Source of the DNA: Vermiculatibacterium agrestimuris
Lineage (GTDB): Bacteria > Bacillota > Clostridia > Oscillospirales > Oscillospiraceae
DNA length: 64,000 bases
Assembly (NCBI RefSeq): GCF_943193085.1
Contig: NZ_CALPCU010000006.1
Span: forward strand, 1 to 64,000
Direction: 5' to 3'
The notes beneath the pieces were generated by a model. The model searched no databases. It saw only the letters and a program-made list of their open reading frames with translations, and was not told the origin of the DNA. Made by a program: the position numbers and the translations under genes. This document shows, piece after piece, positions 17,394-25,664 of this stretch. Positions within the stretch are counted from its first letter, which is position 1, and each line of letters starts with the position of its first letter.

Positions 17394-18800
17394 CCTGCCC
17401 CAGAGCGACCAGGTGTTGGCGCCTGTGATCTCAATGTCCCGGTATGTGCCGATCAGGCTCTCCTCCCCCGCCTCTACCCGCACCAGGCGGTTGCCCGGGG
17501 TGCGGGCGGTGAGGGCGAAGCCCTCTTCGGCGCATGTCCCGTCCACCAGGCAACGGACGGTCTTTCCGATATACGCGGCGTGCTTTTTCGCCGAGATGGC
17601 GTTCTGGGCGTCCACCAGGCGCTGGAAGTTGGCCTTCTTTTCTGCCATGGGTATGGGGTCGTCCATCTTTGCAGCCGGGGTACCCTCCCGGGGGGAGAAG
17701 ATGAAGGTGAACAGGGCGTCGAAGCCCACCTCCTCCACCAGAGAGAGGGTATCCTCAAACTCCGCGGTGGTCTCCCCTGGGAAGCCCACGATCACGTCGG
17801 AAGTAATGACCACATCGGGGATCTGCTCCCGCAGGGCGCGCACCTTCTCCAGGTAGCCGGAGCGGTCATAGATCCGGTTCATGGCTTTGAGCACCCGGTC
17901 ATTGCCCGACTGGAAGGGCAGGTGGAACACGGGGGCCACCTTCTCGCACCGGGCCATGGTCTCAAACAGCTTCTGGGAGGCGTCCTTGGGGTGGGAGGTC
18001 ATAAACCGGATGAGAAATTCCCCGGGGATGGCGTTCACCGCCTCCAAAAGGTCGGCGAAGTCCATGTCCAGACCCAGATCCTTCCCGTAGGAGTTCACAT
18101 TCTGGCCCAAAAGCGTGATCTCTTTATATCCGGCCGCCGCCAGCTCCCGGCACTCCGCGAGCACATCCTCCGGAAGCCTTGACCGCTCCCGGCCCCGGAC
18201 GTAGGGGACGATGCAGTAGGTGCAGAAGTTGTTGCAGCCGTACATGATGGATACCCAGGCCTTCACCCCGTTCTGCCGCTCTACGGGGATGCCCTCGGCG
18301 ATGGAGCCGGGCTCGTCGGCGTTTTCAAACACCCGGCCCCGCCTCGTCAGCACCCGGTAGAGAAGCTCCGGGAATTTCCACAGGGCGTGGGGGCCAAAGA
18401 CCAGATCCACATGGCGGTAGGACGCCCGGATCTTCTCCGCCACCCCCGGCTCCTGGGCCATGCAGCCGCACAGGCAGATGATCTGCCCCGGGTGCCGCCG
18501 TTTGGCGTGCACCAGGGCGCCCACATTGCCCAGTACCCGGTCCTCGGCGTGCTCCCGGATGGCACAGGTGTTGATGACAATGACGTCAGCGGCGTTCTCA
18601 TCCTGGGTAAAGCCGTAGCCCATGCTCTTGAGATAGCCCCGGATACGCTCGGAGTCCGCCTCATTCTGCTGGCAGCCATAGGTATCCACATAGGCAAGGT
18701 GCTGCCGGGCCTTGACGGAGAGAAGCTCGGCGGTCTTTTCGCAGAACTCTCTCTGGCGCGCCACATCCTGCGCCGGGACGCGCTTCGTCTGCCGCTCCAT
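17376..18800 (-). CDS. miaB: tRNA (N6-isopentenyl adenosine(37)-C2)-methylthiotransferase MiaB
   Basis: This 474-aa radical-SAM methylthiotransferase has an N-terminal UPF0004 domain with the three cluster Cys (TYGCQQNEAD, INTCAIRE, CLCGCMAQ), a radical SAM domain (CNNFCTYCIVPYVRG) and a C-terminal TRAM domain. It converts i6A37 to ms2i6A37 in tRNAs reading UNN codons and needs the MiaA product as substrate; no miaA is in this window. The ATG at 18800 is favoured over 18806 because GGGGAGGG abuts the earlier one. It heads the run leading into mutS. Confidence 0.94.
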   Translation of the reverse strand: MERQTKRVPAQDVARQREFCEKTAELLSVKARQHLAYVDTYGCQQNEADSERIRGYLKSMGYGFTQDENAADVIVINTCAIREHAEDRVLGNVGALVHAKRRHPGQIICLCGCMAQEPGVAEKIRASYRHVDLVFGPHALWKFPELLYRVLTRRGRVFENADEPGSIAEGIPVERQNGVKAWVSIMYGCNNFCTYCIVPYVRGRERSRLPEDVLAECRELAAAGYKEITLLGQNVNSYGKDLGLDMDFADLLEAVNAIPGEFLIRFMTSHPKDASQKLFETMARCEKVAPVFHLPFQSGNDRVLKAMNRIYDRSGYLEKVRALREQIPDVVITSDVIVGFPGETTAEFEDTLSLVEEVGFDALFTFIFSPREGTPAAKMDDPIPMAEKKANFQRLVDAQNAISAKKHAAYIGKTVRCLVDGTCAEEGFALTARTPGNRLVRVEAGEESLIGTYRDIEITGANTWSLWGRLSVSG

Positions 18801-18924
18801 GGCCATCCCTCCCCTTTTCTCCGTAATTCCTTAACTAAAAAAGCATACCATTTTTCCGGGAGAAATTCAAGGCGGGGGCGCGCTTTTCGGGAAAAGATTT
18901 TCCCCGGGCGGAACCCCCCTGGTA

Positions 18925-18970
18925 AAAAGAAAAGCCGCCCGCGGAGCAAAGTCCGCGGGCGGCTTTTATC
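18925..18970. terminator. Terminator at the end of the catabolic operon
   Basis: AAAAGCCGCCCGCGGA (18931) pairs with TCCGCGGGCGGCTTTT (18952-18967), a 16-bp stem with a 5-nt loop and T-runs on both strands. It follows the stop at 18986 of the leftward operon. The rest of 18807-18924 shows no feature. Confidence 0.88.
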
Positions 18971-18985
18971 TTTTTCCAGATAAGC

Positions 18986-20908
18986 TCAAACGTGGATCCC
19001 GGCCAGGAAGCCCTCCCGGATATTTTTCAGACCGTTCTTCCCGTCGTGGGCGTCCCCCGCCGCGATGAGCGGGATGTTCAGCGCGGCCAGGGCGTTCTCC
19101 AGCGTCTTGTCGCTGCGAAGGCCGGCGGCCAGCACCACCGTATCGGCGTCCAGGGTGAGCATTTTGTCTTCCTGGGTCAGGCGGACATAGTCCGCGCCGA
19201 TCTCCGTGACCTTGGCGCCGGTATAGATCGCCACATGGTACTCCTCCAGATCCCGCTTGAGGAAGAGGGTGGGGCTGGGCTCTCCGTCGGCAACGATGCG
19301 GGGCAGCATCTCCACGATGGAAACCTGCTTTTTCCGCGTCTGGGCCAGGTAGTTGGCCGTCTCGGCGCCCACCAGGCCGCCGCCGATGACCACCACCCGC
19401 TTGCCCACCTCGCACCGCTCCAGCAGCACATCCTCCGCCTTGACCACCTGGGGGCCGTCCACGCCGGGGATAGGCGGCACGGCGTCGGCGCAGCCGGCGG
19501 CCAGAATGATGGCGTCGGGCTTCCACTGGGCCGCCTGCTCCGCGGTGACGGCGCAGTTCAGCTTCACCTCCACGCCGTACTTCTCCAGCATAACGCCCTG
19601 CCAGGCCAGGAAGGAGTTGTATTCCGCCTTCTTCGGCGGGATGGCGGCGGCGATCCAGCGGCCGCCCAGCCGATCCGACTTTTCACACAGGGTGACCTTG
19701 TGGCCCCGCATGGCGGCATAGATGGCGGCCTCGCAGCCGGCGACGCCGCCGCCGATGACCAGCACCTTCTTGGGTGTGGCGGCGGGGAGGATCTCATCCT
19801 CATGGGCGTGGCCGGTAAGGGGCCGCACCATGCAGGTGAAGGGCTCCAGCCGGCGGTTCTGACCCAGGCAGCCCTGAAGGCAGCCGATGCAGTGGGCGAT
19901 CTCCTCCTCCCGGCCCTCCCTGGCCTTGTTGGGCAGGTCGGGGTCGGCGACGGAGGCGCGCATCATGGCCACAAAGTCGGCCTTGCCGGCGGCCAGGACG
20001 CTGTCGGCAAGCCCCGGCTCGTTGATGCGGCCCACAGCGATGACGGGCACATCCACCACCGCCTTGATGGCGGCGGCGTTGTCCACATAGAGGGCGCGGG
20101 GGGCCTCCACCGGGGGGATGATGGCGTAGTTGGCCTCGGTGGTGCCGTTGGAGCAGTCGATGGCGTCCACCCCCGCCTCCTGGGCCGCCCGGGCGATGAC
20201 CCGGCTGTCCGAAAGGGTGAGGCCGCCGGGGGCATAGTCCACGATAGACAGCCGCACCAGCAGGGGATAGTCCTCACCCACGGCCCTGCGGACGGCGGCG
20301 ACGACCTCCGTCATAAAGCGGCAGCGGCCGCGCAGGGAACCGCCGTATTTGTCGGAGCGCTTATTGGTATTGGCGGAGAGGAACTGGTGGATGAGGTAGC
20401 CGTGGGCGCCGTGGAGCTCCACGGCGTCGTACCCCGCCTCTTTGGCCCGGCGGGCCGCGGCGGCAAAAGCCGCCGTCAGTTCCCCGATCTCCTCCACCGT
20501 CAGCTCGGTGGGTGTCTCCGGGGTAAAGGGGCTGCCCACGGCGGAAGGGGCCTTGGGCGCCGCGCCGTTGAGGGCCCGGGGGGCCAGCCGTCCGGCGTGG
20601 TAGATCTGGGCGCAGACCTTGCTGCCGGCGGCGTGGATGCGCGCGGTAAAGGCCCTGTGGCTGGCCACCTGGCCGTCGGCCCACAATCCGGGCAGGCAGG
20701 CGTAAGTCTTGCAGGTGGGAAGGATGGGGATATCCTCAGTGATGAGCATGGCCCAGCCGCCCCTGGCCTTGTCTTCATGATAGCGGATAAACCCTTCGGT
20801 GGTGTTGCCGTCACTGCCCGCCAGGCGGGTGACGGCGGCGGGGACGATCATGCGGTTTTTCAGCTCCATGTTACCCAGCTTCGCCGGAGTGAACAGGTGA
20901 GTATACAT
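18986..20908 (-). CDS. Old-Yellow-Enzyme / 2,4-dienoyl-CoA reductase-like Fe-S flavoenzyme (BaiCD/BaiH-like)
   Basis: This 640-aa protein has three parts: an FMN-binding TIM barrel (about 1-335, with the active-site region ELHGAHGYLIHQFLS and KRSDKYGGS), a [4Fe-4S] motif Cys340-x2-Cys343-x3-Cys347-x11-Cys359, and FAD/NAD(P)-binding Rossmann folds (VLVIGGGVAGCEAA near 383; VVVIGGGLVGAETA near 510). This architecture is shared by 2,4-dienoyl-CoA reductase, 2-enoate reductase, trimethylamine dehydrogenase and the bile-acid enzymes BaiCD and BaiH. It most likely adds or removes hydride at an activated C=C bond of the operon's substrate. It is the last gene of the sigma-54 operon, 22 nt after the BaiE-like gene. 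Which of these reactions it performs cannot be decided from sequence. Confidence 0.88.
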   Translation of the reverse strand: MYTHLFTPAKLGNMELKNRMIVPAAVTRLAGSDGNTTEGFIRYHEDKARGGWAMLITEDIPILPTCKTYACLPGLWADGQVASHRAFTARIHAAGSKVCAQIYHAGRLAPRALNGAAPKAPSAVGSPFTPETPTELTVEEIGELTAAFAAAARRAKEAGYDAVELHGAHGYLIHQFLSANTNKRSDKYGGSLRGRCRFMTEVVAAVRRAVGEDYPLLVRLSIVDYAPGGLTLSDSRVIARAAQEAGVDAIDCSNGTTEANYAIIPPVEAPRALYVDNAAAIKAVVDVPVIAVGRINEPGLADSVLAAGKADFVAMMRASVADPDLPNKAREGREEEIAHCIGCLQGCLGQNRRLEPFTCMVRPLTGHAHEDEILPAATPKKVLVIGGGVAGCEAAIYAAMRGHKVTLCEKSDRLGGRWIAAAIPPKKAEYNSFLAWQGVMLEKYGVEVKLNCAVTAEQAAQWKPDAIILAAGCADAVPPIPGVDGPQVVKAEDVLLERCEVGKRVVVIGGGLVGAETANYLAQTRKKQVSIVEMLPRIVADGEPSPTLFLKRDLEEYHVAIYTGAKVTEIGADYVRLTQEDKMLTLDADTVVLAAGLRSDKTLENALAALNIPLIAAGDAHDGKNGLKNIREGFLAGIHV

Positions 20909-20930
20909 GATGGCAATACCTCCGTCAGAA

Positions 20931-21422
20931 TCACATCATGAAGACCTTGTAGGCCGCGCTGCTGTCCGTCAGGATCTTTTTCAGCTGCCCCTCGCCCCGG
21001 AGATAGGTCAGCGCCATCTCCTTGCAGTACCAGCGGCCGTCGATCTTCACATACTTGTTGTCATAGTGGGCCCGGCCCACAAACTCGCCGCCGTGCTCGG
21101 AGTCGTACAGGTCGTCCTCCAGGGCCCAGTGGGCGATGGCGGTGTCGGGGCCGGTGATCTCCACCCAGTGGTGGTGGCCGTGATGGCTGGAGATGACCTT
21201 GGGCCCAAATTTGCCGCTGATGATCTTCACCATGGTCTCGGCGCCCTCATAGACGCCGCCGGTGGTCATGTTGCGGAAGACGAAATCGTCGGTGAAGCAC
21301 TTGCGGAAACCCACCCAGTCCTTGGCGTCCATCAGATCCCAGTACTCGGCCTGAAGCCGCTCGACGGCTTTAATGTCCTCCAGCTTCTGGATGCGCGCTT
21401 CCAGCTCTTCCAGTGTTGCCAT
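20931..21422 (-). CDS. SnoaL/NTF2-fold dehydratase-like protein (BaiE-like)
   Basis: This 163-aa alpha+beta-barrel protein of the nuclear transport factor 2 superfamily matches BaiE (bile acid 7-alpha-dehydratase) in pattern along its length, as I recall that sequence: an N-terminal helix LEARIQKLEDIKAVERLQ, then Tyr27-x4-Asp32, the His-rich strand SSHHGHHHW (His80, His83), the acidic LEDD (Asp103), and the C-terminal KYVKIDGRWYCKEMA. Equivalent Tyr, Asp and His residues line the active site in BaiE. It may dehydrate, isomerise or bind a polycyclic or aromatic CoA ester. Its position between an SDR and an OYE enzyme parallels the bai cluster. The substrate is unknown. Confidence 0.75.
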   Translation of the reverse strand: MATLEELEARIQKLEDIKAVERLQAEYWDLMDAKDWVGFRKCFTDDFVFRNMTTGGVYEGAETMVKIISGKFGPKVISSHHGHHHWVEITGPDTAIAHWALEDDLYDSEHGGEFVGRAHYDNKYVKIDGRWYCKEMALTYLRGEGQLKKILTDSSAAYKVFMM

Positions 21423-21496
21423 AAAGATTCTCCTTTTTTATAAAACACGGCCGCCTCCGGCGCAGGCTTCGCCGGCGCCTGCCAAAACATAATTTC

Positions 21497-22264
21497 TCAG
21501 TCGGAGAGCACCTGGGGCCGCATGTTGACGCCCTTGAAGGAGGTATAACCGTCGTCGGCGCAGACGGTGGTGCCGTTGACGGCCTTGGCCTCAGGAAGGC
21601 TCATGAGATAGATCACGTCGGCGATCTCCTCGGGGGAGACCACACGGCCCTTCATGTGGAGCTTGCCGCCGTACTCGATGGCCTTCTGATCCATCAGGCC
21701 CGTGTCCACCCAGCCGGGGGCCACGGACAGCACCCGCAGGCCCTGGGGCGTCAGCTCCTTGGCCAGGGCCTGGGTCACCATCTTGATGGCGCCCTTGGAG
21801 GCGTGGTAGCCGATGGCCTCGGAGTTGGCCATGAGACCGCAGATGGAACCGACGTTGATGATAACGCCGGTGTGGCGCTTGACCATTTCCTGGGCGGCAT
21901 AGAGGGCCATGTTCAGGCTGCCCATCAGGTTGATGTTGATGACCTTCATGGTGTCGTCCAGGTCTCCCTCCAGGAAGCTCTGGCGCTTGCCGGTGATGCC
22001 CGCCACATTGGCCAGCACGTCCACCTGGCCGTACTTCTCCACCGCCAGCCGGACGGCGGCTTCACAGTTGGCGCGGTCGGTGATATTGCACAGGCTGAAG
22101 CTGACCTCACCCAGGCTCTCCAGCTCGGCCATGGCGGCGTCGATCTTCTCCTGGGTGTCCACACTGGCCACTACCACGCAGTAACCGTTTTTGAGGAACT
22201 TCTTGGCGGTGGCCAGGCCGATGCCGCTGGTGCCGCCGGTAATGATCGCGACCTTCTTCATCAT
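21497..22264 (-). CDS. Short-chain dehydrogenase/reductase (BaiA-like position in operon)
   Basis: This 255-aa classical SDR has the cofactor motif TGGTSGIG (about 9-16), NVAGIT as the structural Asn-Ala-Gly variant, and catalytic Ser in NVGSICG with Tyr-x3-Lys in YHASKGA. The residue after the second strand (VASVDTQEK) is acidic, suggesting NAD(H). It would oxidise or reduce a hydroxyl/keto group of the pathway substrate. The first ATG (22264) lies 5 nt from AGGAG; the second (22261) is equally possible. It is 45 nt downstream of the flavodoxin-fold gene. Confidence 0.85.
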   Translation of the reverse strand: MMKKVAIITGGTSGIGLATAKKFLKNGYCVVVASVDTQEKIDAAMAELESLGEVSFSLCNITDRANCEAAVRLAVEKYGQVDVLANVAGITGKRQSFLEGDLDDTMKVININLMGSLNMALYAAQEMVKRHTGVIINVGSICGLMANSEAIGYHASKGAIKMVTQALAKELTPQGLRVLSVAPGWVDTGLMDQKAIEYGGKLHMKGRVVSPEEIADVIYLMSLPEAKAVNGTTVCADDGYTSFKGVNMRPQVLSD

Positions 22265-22309
22265 GATATCTCCTTTTTCCTCGTATTTTTGCCCATCATT
22301 AAATGCCGC

Positions 22310-22879
22310 TTACCGCAGCTGCTTTCCAAACTCATAGGCCCGCTGTAAATGGGGCGTTTTTTCAATGCACCGGGGAAACGCGCTGCCTCCGCAGCCCCCG
22401 GCGGCAAGGAAGCCCAGATCCGTCCAGCGCATATACTTCACCAGCCGGCGGTAATAGTGCTCCACCAACTCAAAGGCCCAGAAGTGCCGGTCGGAGTCCG
22501 CGCCGGTGATCAGCATGGCGCACTTCTTGGCGGGGTACAGGAAGTAATATCCCTTGGGATCCTTCTCTCCGATGGAGTAGAGCCGGTCGATAAGGGCCTT
22601 GAGCTGGGCGCTGATCCCCCAGAAATAGAGGGGGGTCGTCCATATTACGGCGTCACAGGCGGAAAACGCTTCGGCAAAGAGGTGGAAATCGTCCTTCTGC
22701 ACGCAGGGGATGCCTTTGGTGCAGGCGTTGCAGCCCAGGCAGGGCCCGATCTTGAGCTTGCCCAGGTGGAGCTTTACGGCCTCATGGCCCGCCTCCTGCG
22801 CCCCTTTGATAAAGGCGTCCGCCAGCTGTTCCGTGTTTCCGCCCACCTTTCCCGCGCCGATGACGACACACAACTTCAT
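22310..22879 (-). CDS. Flavodoxin-fold NAD(P)H-dependent FMN reductase family protein
   Basis: This 189-aa protein has the FMN-reductase-like phosphate loop (IGAGKVGGNTEQLADAF), a conserved Cys cluster typical of clostridial flavodoxin-family iron-sulfur flavoproteins (CLGCNACTKGIPCVQKDDF) and the PLYFWGISAQLKALIDR segment that packs on the flavin. It probably shuttles electrons from NAD(P)H to a flavoenzyme such as the OYE-type oxidoreductase of the same operon. Its start is 3 nt after the metallo-hydrolase stop, so translation is coupled. Confidence 0.8.
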   Translation of the reverse strand: MKLCVVIGAGKVGGNTEQLADAFIKGAQEAGHEAVKLHLGKLKIGPCLGCNACTKGIPCVQKDDFHLFAEAFSACDAVIWTTPLYFWGISAQLKALIDRLYSIGEKDPKGYYFLYPAKKCAMLITGADSDRHFWAFELVEHYYRRLVKYMRWTDLGFLAAGGCGGSAFPRCIEKTPHLQRAYEFGKQLR

Positions 22880-22882
22880 CTC

Positions 22883-23788
22883 TCACGCATCCCTTTCCTG
22901 TGCTTTGCGATAATAGAGGACTCCGTCCTCCACTTGAAATTCCAGCGCCCCGGTATCCTCCAGGTAGTTCAGCGCCGCGGCGGCGAAGCGGCTGATCATG
23001 CGCACCCGGGCCTTGTCCACCCGGCGGCACCGCTCCCTTATCATCAGGGCGGTGACCTCCTGGCGGCTTTTCCAGTCCTTCAAAAAGGACAAGACCCACT
23101 CCATCTGGCCCAGAATGGCCTCCCGGTTCCGCCGGGCCAGGGTCTGGACGTCCTCCACCACGTCGCTGTGGGCCAGGATATAGGCGCGGAAATCCGTAGT
23201 ACAAAGTCTGTCGATACTCCGCAGGGTCTCCCGCCAGTCCTGGCCGAACAGAAGGCTGGTGGCCTCCAGGTCGGCCTCGCCCATGAGCAGGTCTCCCACG
23301 TAGGCCACCTCGTCCGGGGTCACATAGCCCCAGTGGCAGTGGGAGTGGCCCGGCAGATGGAGGATGGTAAAGGTGGCCTCGTCGATGGTGACCGTCCCCG
23401 TCTCGGTGGGCAGGGTGTGGTCGGCCCGGCAGACCATATAGGGGTAGGTCGCCTCGATCTCGCTGACGCTGTTGGCGTAGAAGCAGGCCTGGAGGGTCAG
23501 GGGGGTCTGGGCGATGCCGGCGTCGTAGGCGGACATGTAGACCTCCGCCCCGTAGGCCGTTCGGAACCGGGTGTGGTTGCCCACATGGTCGTAATGGACA
23601 TGGCTTGTCAAAATGGCCCGGACGCGCAGCCCCTCCGCCTCCAGCGCCGCCTGGATCTCGTCCCCCTCGTGGGGAAAGCCGGAATCCATCAGCACGATCT
23701 CCCCGCTTTTCAGCTTGTAGAAGGGGATATGCATACTGCCGGTGACGATGCAAAAGGTGCTACCGCAAACTTGCTTGATGCTTGCCAT
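22883..23788 (-). CDS. Metallo-beta-lactamase fold hydrolase
   Basis: This 301-aa protein has the MBL zinc motif SHVHYDHVGNH (His-x-His-x-Asp-His, about 61-71), a third-ligand region HLPGHSHCHWGY and a later metal Asp in VAYVGDLLMGE. The C-terminal helical extension (about 210-300) contains HSDVVEDV. MBL-fold enzymes in acyl-CoA clusters often act as thioesterases or lactonases; either would fit release of product from CoA or ring-opening here, but this is inference. The true start is at 23788 (GGGGGG 7 nt upstream), 14 nt after the CoA-ligase gene; the longer frame overlaps that gene. Confidence 0.8.
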   Translation of the reverse strand: MASIKQVCGSTFCIVTGSMHIPFYKLKSGEIVLMDSGFPHEGDEIQAALEAEGLRVRAILTSHVHYDHVGNHTRFRTAYGAEVYMSAYDAGIAQTPLTLQACFYANSVSEIEATYPYMVCRADHTLPTETGTVTIDEATFTILHLPGHSHCHWGYVTPDEVAYVGDLLMGEADLEATSLLFGQDWRETLRSIDRLCTTDFRAYILAHSDVVEDVQTLARRNREAILGQMEWVLSFLKDWKSRQEVTALMIRERCRRVDKARVRMISRFAAAALNYLEDTGALEFQVEDGVLYYRKAQERDA

Positions 23789-23802
23789 GCTCTGTCCCCC
23801 CG

Positions 23803-25464
23803 TTACTGCGGTACGCCGAACATCTCTTCTGCCATCTGCCGCAGGCGGAATTTCTGGATCTTCCCCGTGGAGGTGCAGGGCCATTCCCCCTCCTTCAAAT
23901 AGACGAAATACTTGGGCACCTGGAACCGGGCCAGATGCTCCCGGCAGTATTCCTCCACCCCGGCGCGGTGCTCCGGGGTGTCCTCGTGGAGCTGGATAAA
24001 GGCGGTGCCCACATAGCCGTGGCGGTCGTCCCGGATGCCCACCACCTCCGCATTGTTCACCAGGGGGCAGTTGCCCATCACATCCTCCAAAAACTTGGGG
24101 GAGACATTCTCGCCGTTGATCTTGTACATGTCGTCCACCCGGCCGCACAGGACAAGGTAGCCCTCGCTGTCGAAATAGCCGCAGTCCCCCGTGCGGAACC
24201 AGCCGTCGGGGGTGAAGGCCCTGGCATTGATCTCAGGCCGCTCATAATAGCCCTTGGTGACCACCAGGCCCCGGCACCACAGCTCTCCCGGTTCTCCCGG
24301 CTTACAGGGCAAGCCGGTCTGCTGGTCGGTGACCTGGTATTCCAGCTGACATCCGCCGTATTCAGGCGCTCCGGCGCAGCCGCCCTGGAGAAGGCGGCCC
24401 ACCCGGCTGCGGAGAATGTCGTCGCTGTCCGTGGGCCGGGTCTGCATGGACGCGCCGCAGACCTCGCTCATGCCGTAGCCGGTAATGAGGTCGGAGATCT
24501 TCAGCGCCTCCCGGATCCCGGGCCAGACCCAGGCGGGACAGACGGCGGCAGAGCAGTAGACAGCATGGAGCTGGGGCAGCTCCATGGGGTTTTCCTCCAA
24601 GTAATGGATAATAGCCATCATCTGGGACGGGACACTGAGGATGTCGTTGGCCCCGCTTTGGAGCATAAATTGCAGGGCGGGCTGGGCCCGGAATTTTCCG
24701 CTGTGGAACAGCACCGCGCCGCCCACCAGGATGCAGGCCAGCAGCCCCTCCACATAGCCATAGCAGTGGATCATGGGCAGGGGGACGAACACCCGGCGGC
24801 CCCGCTCAAAGCCCCGGTTGATGCAGCTGGCAAAGGCGCTGCGCATCAGCATATCGTGGGTCAGCAGCACCCCCTTGGGGGCGCTGGTGCTGCCGGAGGT
24901 ATAGATGATGTCGCAGATCTCGTCGGCGTACTGCTCTCCCTGGCTCTCCGGCAGCTGTGCGCCCGCCCCGGCGGAGAGAAAATCCGCCCAGGCCGTCACG
25001 GGGATGTCGGTCTCACAGCCGATCCCCGGCAGGGCCACCACACCCTCCAGCGCAGTCTCCACTCCAGAGCGCTTAACAGGGCGCCCCGCCAGGAAAAACC
25101 GGGACCGGGACTGGCTCAGGATATACCCCAGCTCCTTGGGGCCCAGGGCCGCATTCACCGCCACCTTCACCGCCCGGACGGCGGAGAGGGCCAGGGCGAT
25201 AAACACCTCGATAGGCGAGTTGCCGATCTGAACGGCCACGTGATCCCCCGGACGCACACCCAGGGCCACCAGCGCCCGGGCCACCCGGAGGGTCTCCTGG
25301 CGGGTCTGCTCGTAGGTGTAGGTTCCCTCGTCCTGCGTTACGATGAAGTCCTGGTCGGGGACCCGCTTCGCCGTCGCCAAAAAGAAATTCCAGACTGTCT
25401 TTTTCTCCCAGGTTGGGTAAAGCTCTTCCAGCTGCGCCAACCGCTCTTCTTTTAAGCCTTTCAT
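23803..25464 (-). CDS. AMP-forming acyl-CoA synthetase (carboxylic acid:CoA ligase)
   Basis: This 553-aa ANL-superfamily ligase has the P-loop YTSGSTSAPKGV (about 178), the adenine motif ITGYGMSEVCG, the hinge/ribose motif FRTGDCGYFDSEGYLVLCGR, and the catalytic Lys in the C-terminal TSTGKIQKFRLR. It would activate a free carboxylic acid as acyl-AMP and then acyl-CoA, the entry step of the operon (functionally analogous to BaiB). The start at 25464 has GGGAG 8 nt upstream. The acid is unknown; a medium, aromatic or steroid acid is possible. Confidence 0.88.
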   Translation of the reverse strand: MKGLKEERLAQLEELYPTWEKKTVWNFFLATAKRVPDQDFIVTQDEGTYTYEQTRQETLRVARALVALGVRPGDHVAVQIGNSPIEVFIALALSAVRAVKVAVNAALGPKELGYILSQSRSRFFLAGRPVKRSGVETALEGVVALPGIGCETDIPVTAWADFLSAGAGAQLPESQGEQYADEICDIIYTSGSTSAPKGVLLTHDMLMRSAFASCINRGFERGRRVFVPLPMIHCYGYVEGLLACILVGGAVLFHSGKFRAQPALQFMLQSGANDILSVPSQMMAIIHYLEENPMELPQLHAVYCSAAVCPAWVWPGIREALKISDLITGYGMSEVCGASMQTRPTDSDDILRSRVGRLLQGGCAGAPEYGGCQLEYQVTDQQTGLPCKPGEPGELWCRGLVVTKGYYERPEINARAFTPDGWFRTGDCGYFDSEGYLVLCGRVDDMYKINGENVSPKFLEDVMGNCPLVNNAEVVGIRDDRHGYVGTAFIQLHEDTPEHRAGVEEYCREHLARFQVPKYFVYLKEGEWPCTSTGKIQKFRLRQMAEEMFGVPQ

Positions 25465-25557
25465 ACGCAAACTCCCATATGGCGAGCCCAAAGGGTCATC
25501 GCCGCCTTTGAAATGATACATACCGCGGCGCGCAAAGCGCGTAAACGCGTAAAATAG

Positions 25558-25615
25558 TAAGGGCCCTGCCAAAATCGAGCTCCTTTGACAGTTACTCTCT
25601 TCCGGCAGAGCCCTT
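25558..25615 (-). other. Inverted repeat in the permease-CoA ligase spacer
   Basis: AAGGGCCCTGCC (25558-25569) and GGCAGAGCCCTT (25604-25615) can form a 12-bp stem (one mismatch) with a loop of about 34 nt in the 200-nt spacer between the GntP-type permease and the CoA ligase. It lacks a good T-run, so it may be a processing or partial-attenuation element, tuning genes on either side. Confidence 0.4.
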
Positions 25616-25664
25616 AGATGTTTTTAACGTTCAGCGACTCGTTTTTTGCAGGTGATCCCGCTGT

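Noticed and set aside
23789..24148. N-terminal extension of the metallo-hydrolase (421-codon frame)
   Set aside because: The extra 120 codons overlap the CoA-ligase coding region and have no family similarity; the ATG at 23788 starts at the MBL fold with a ribosome site.
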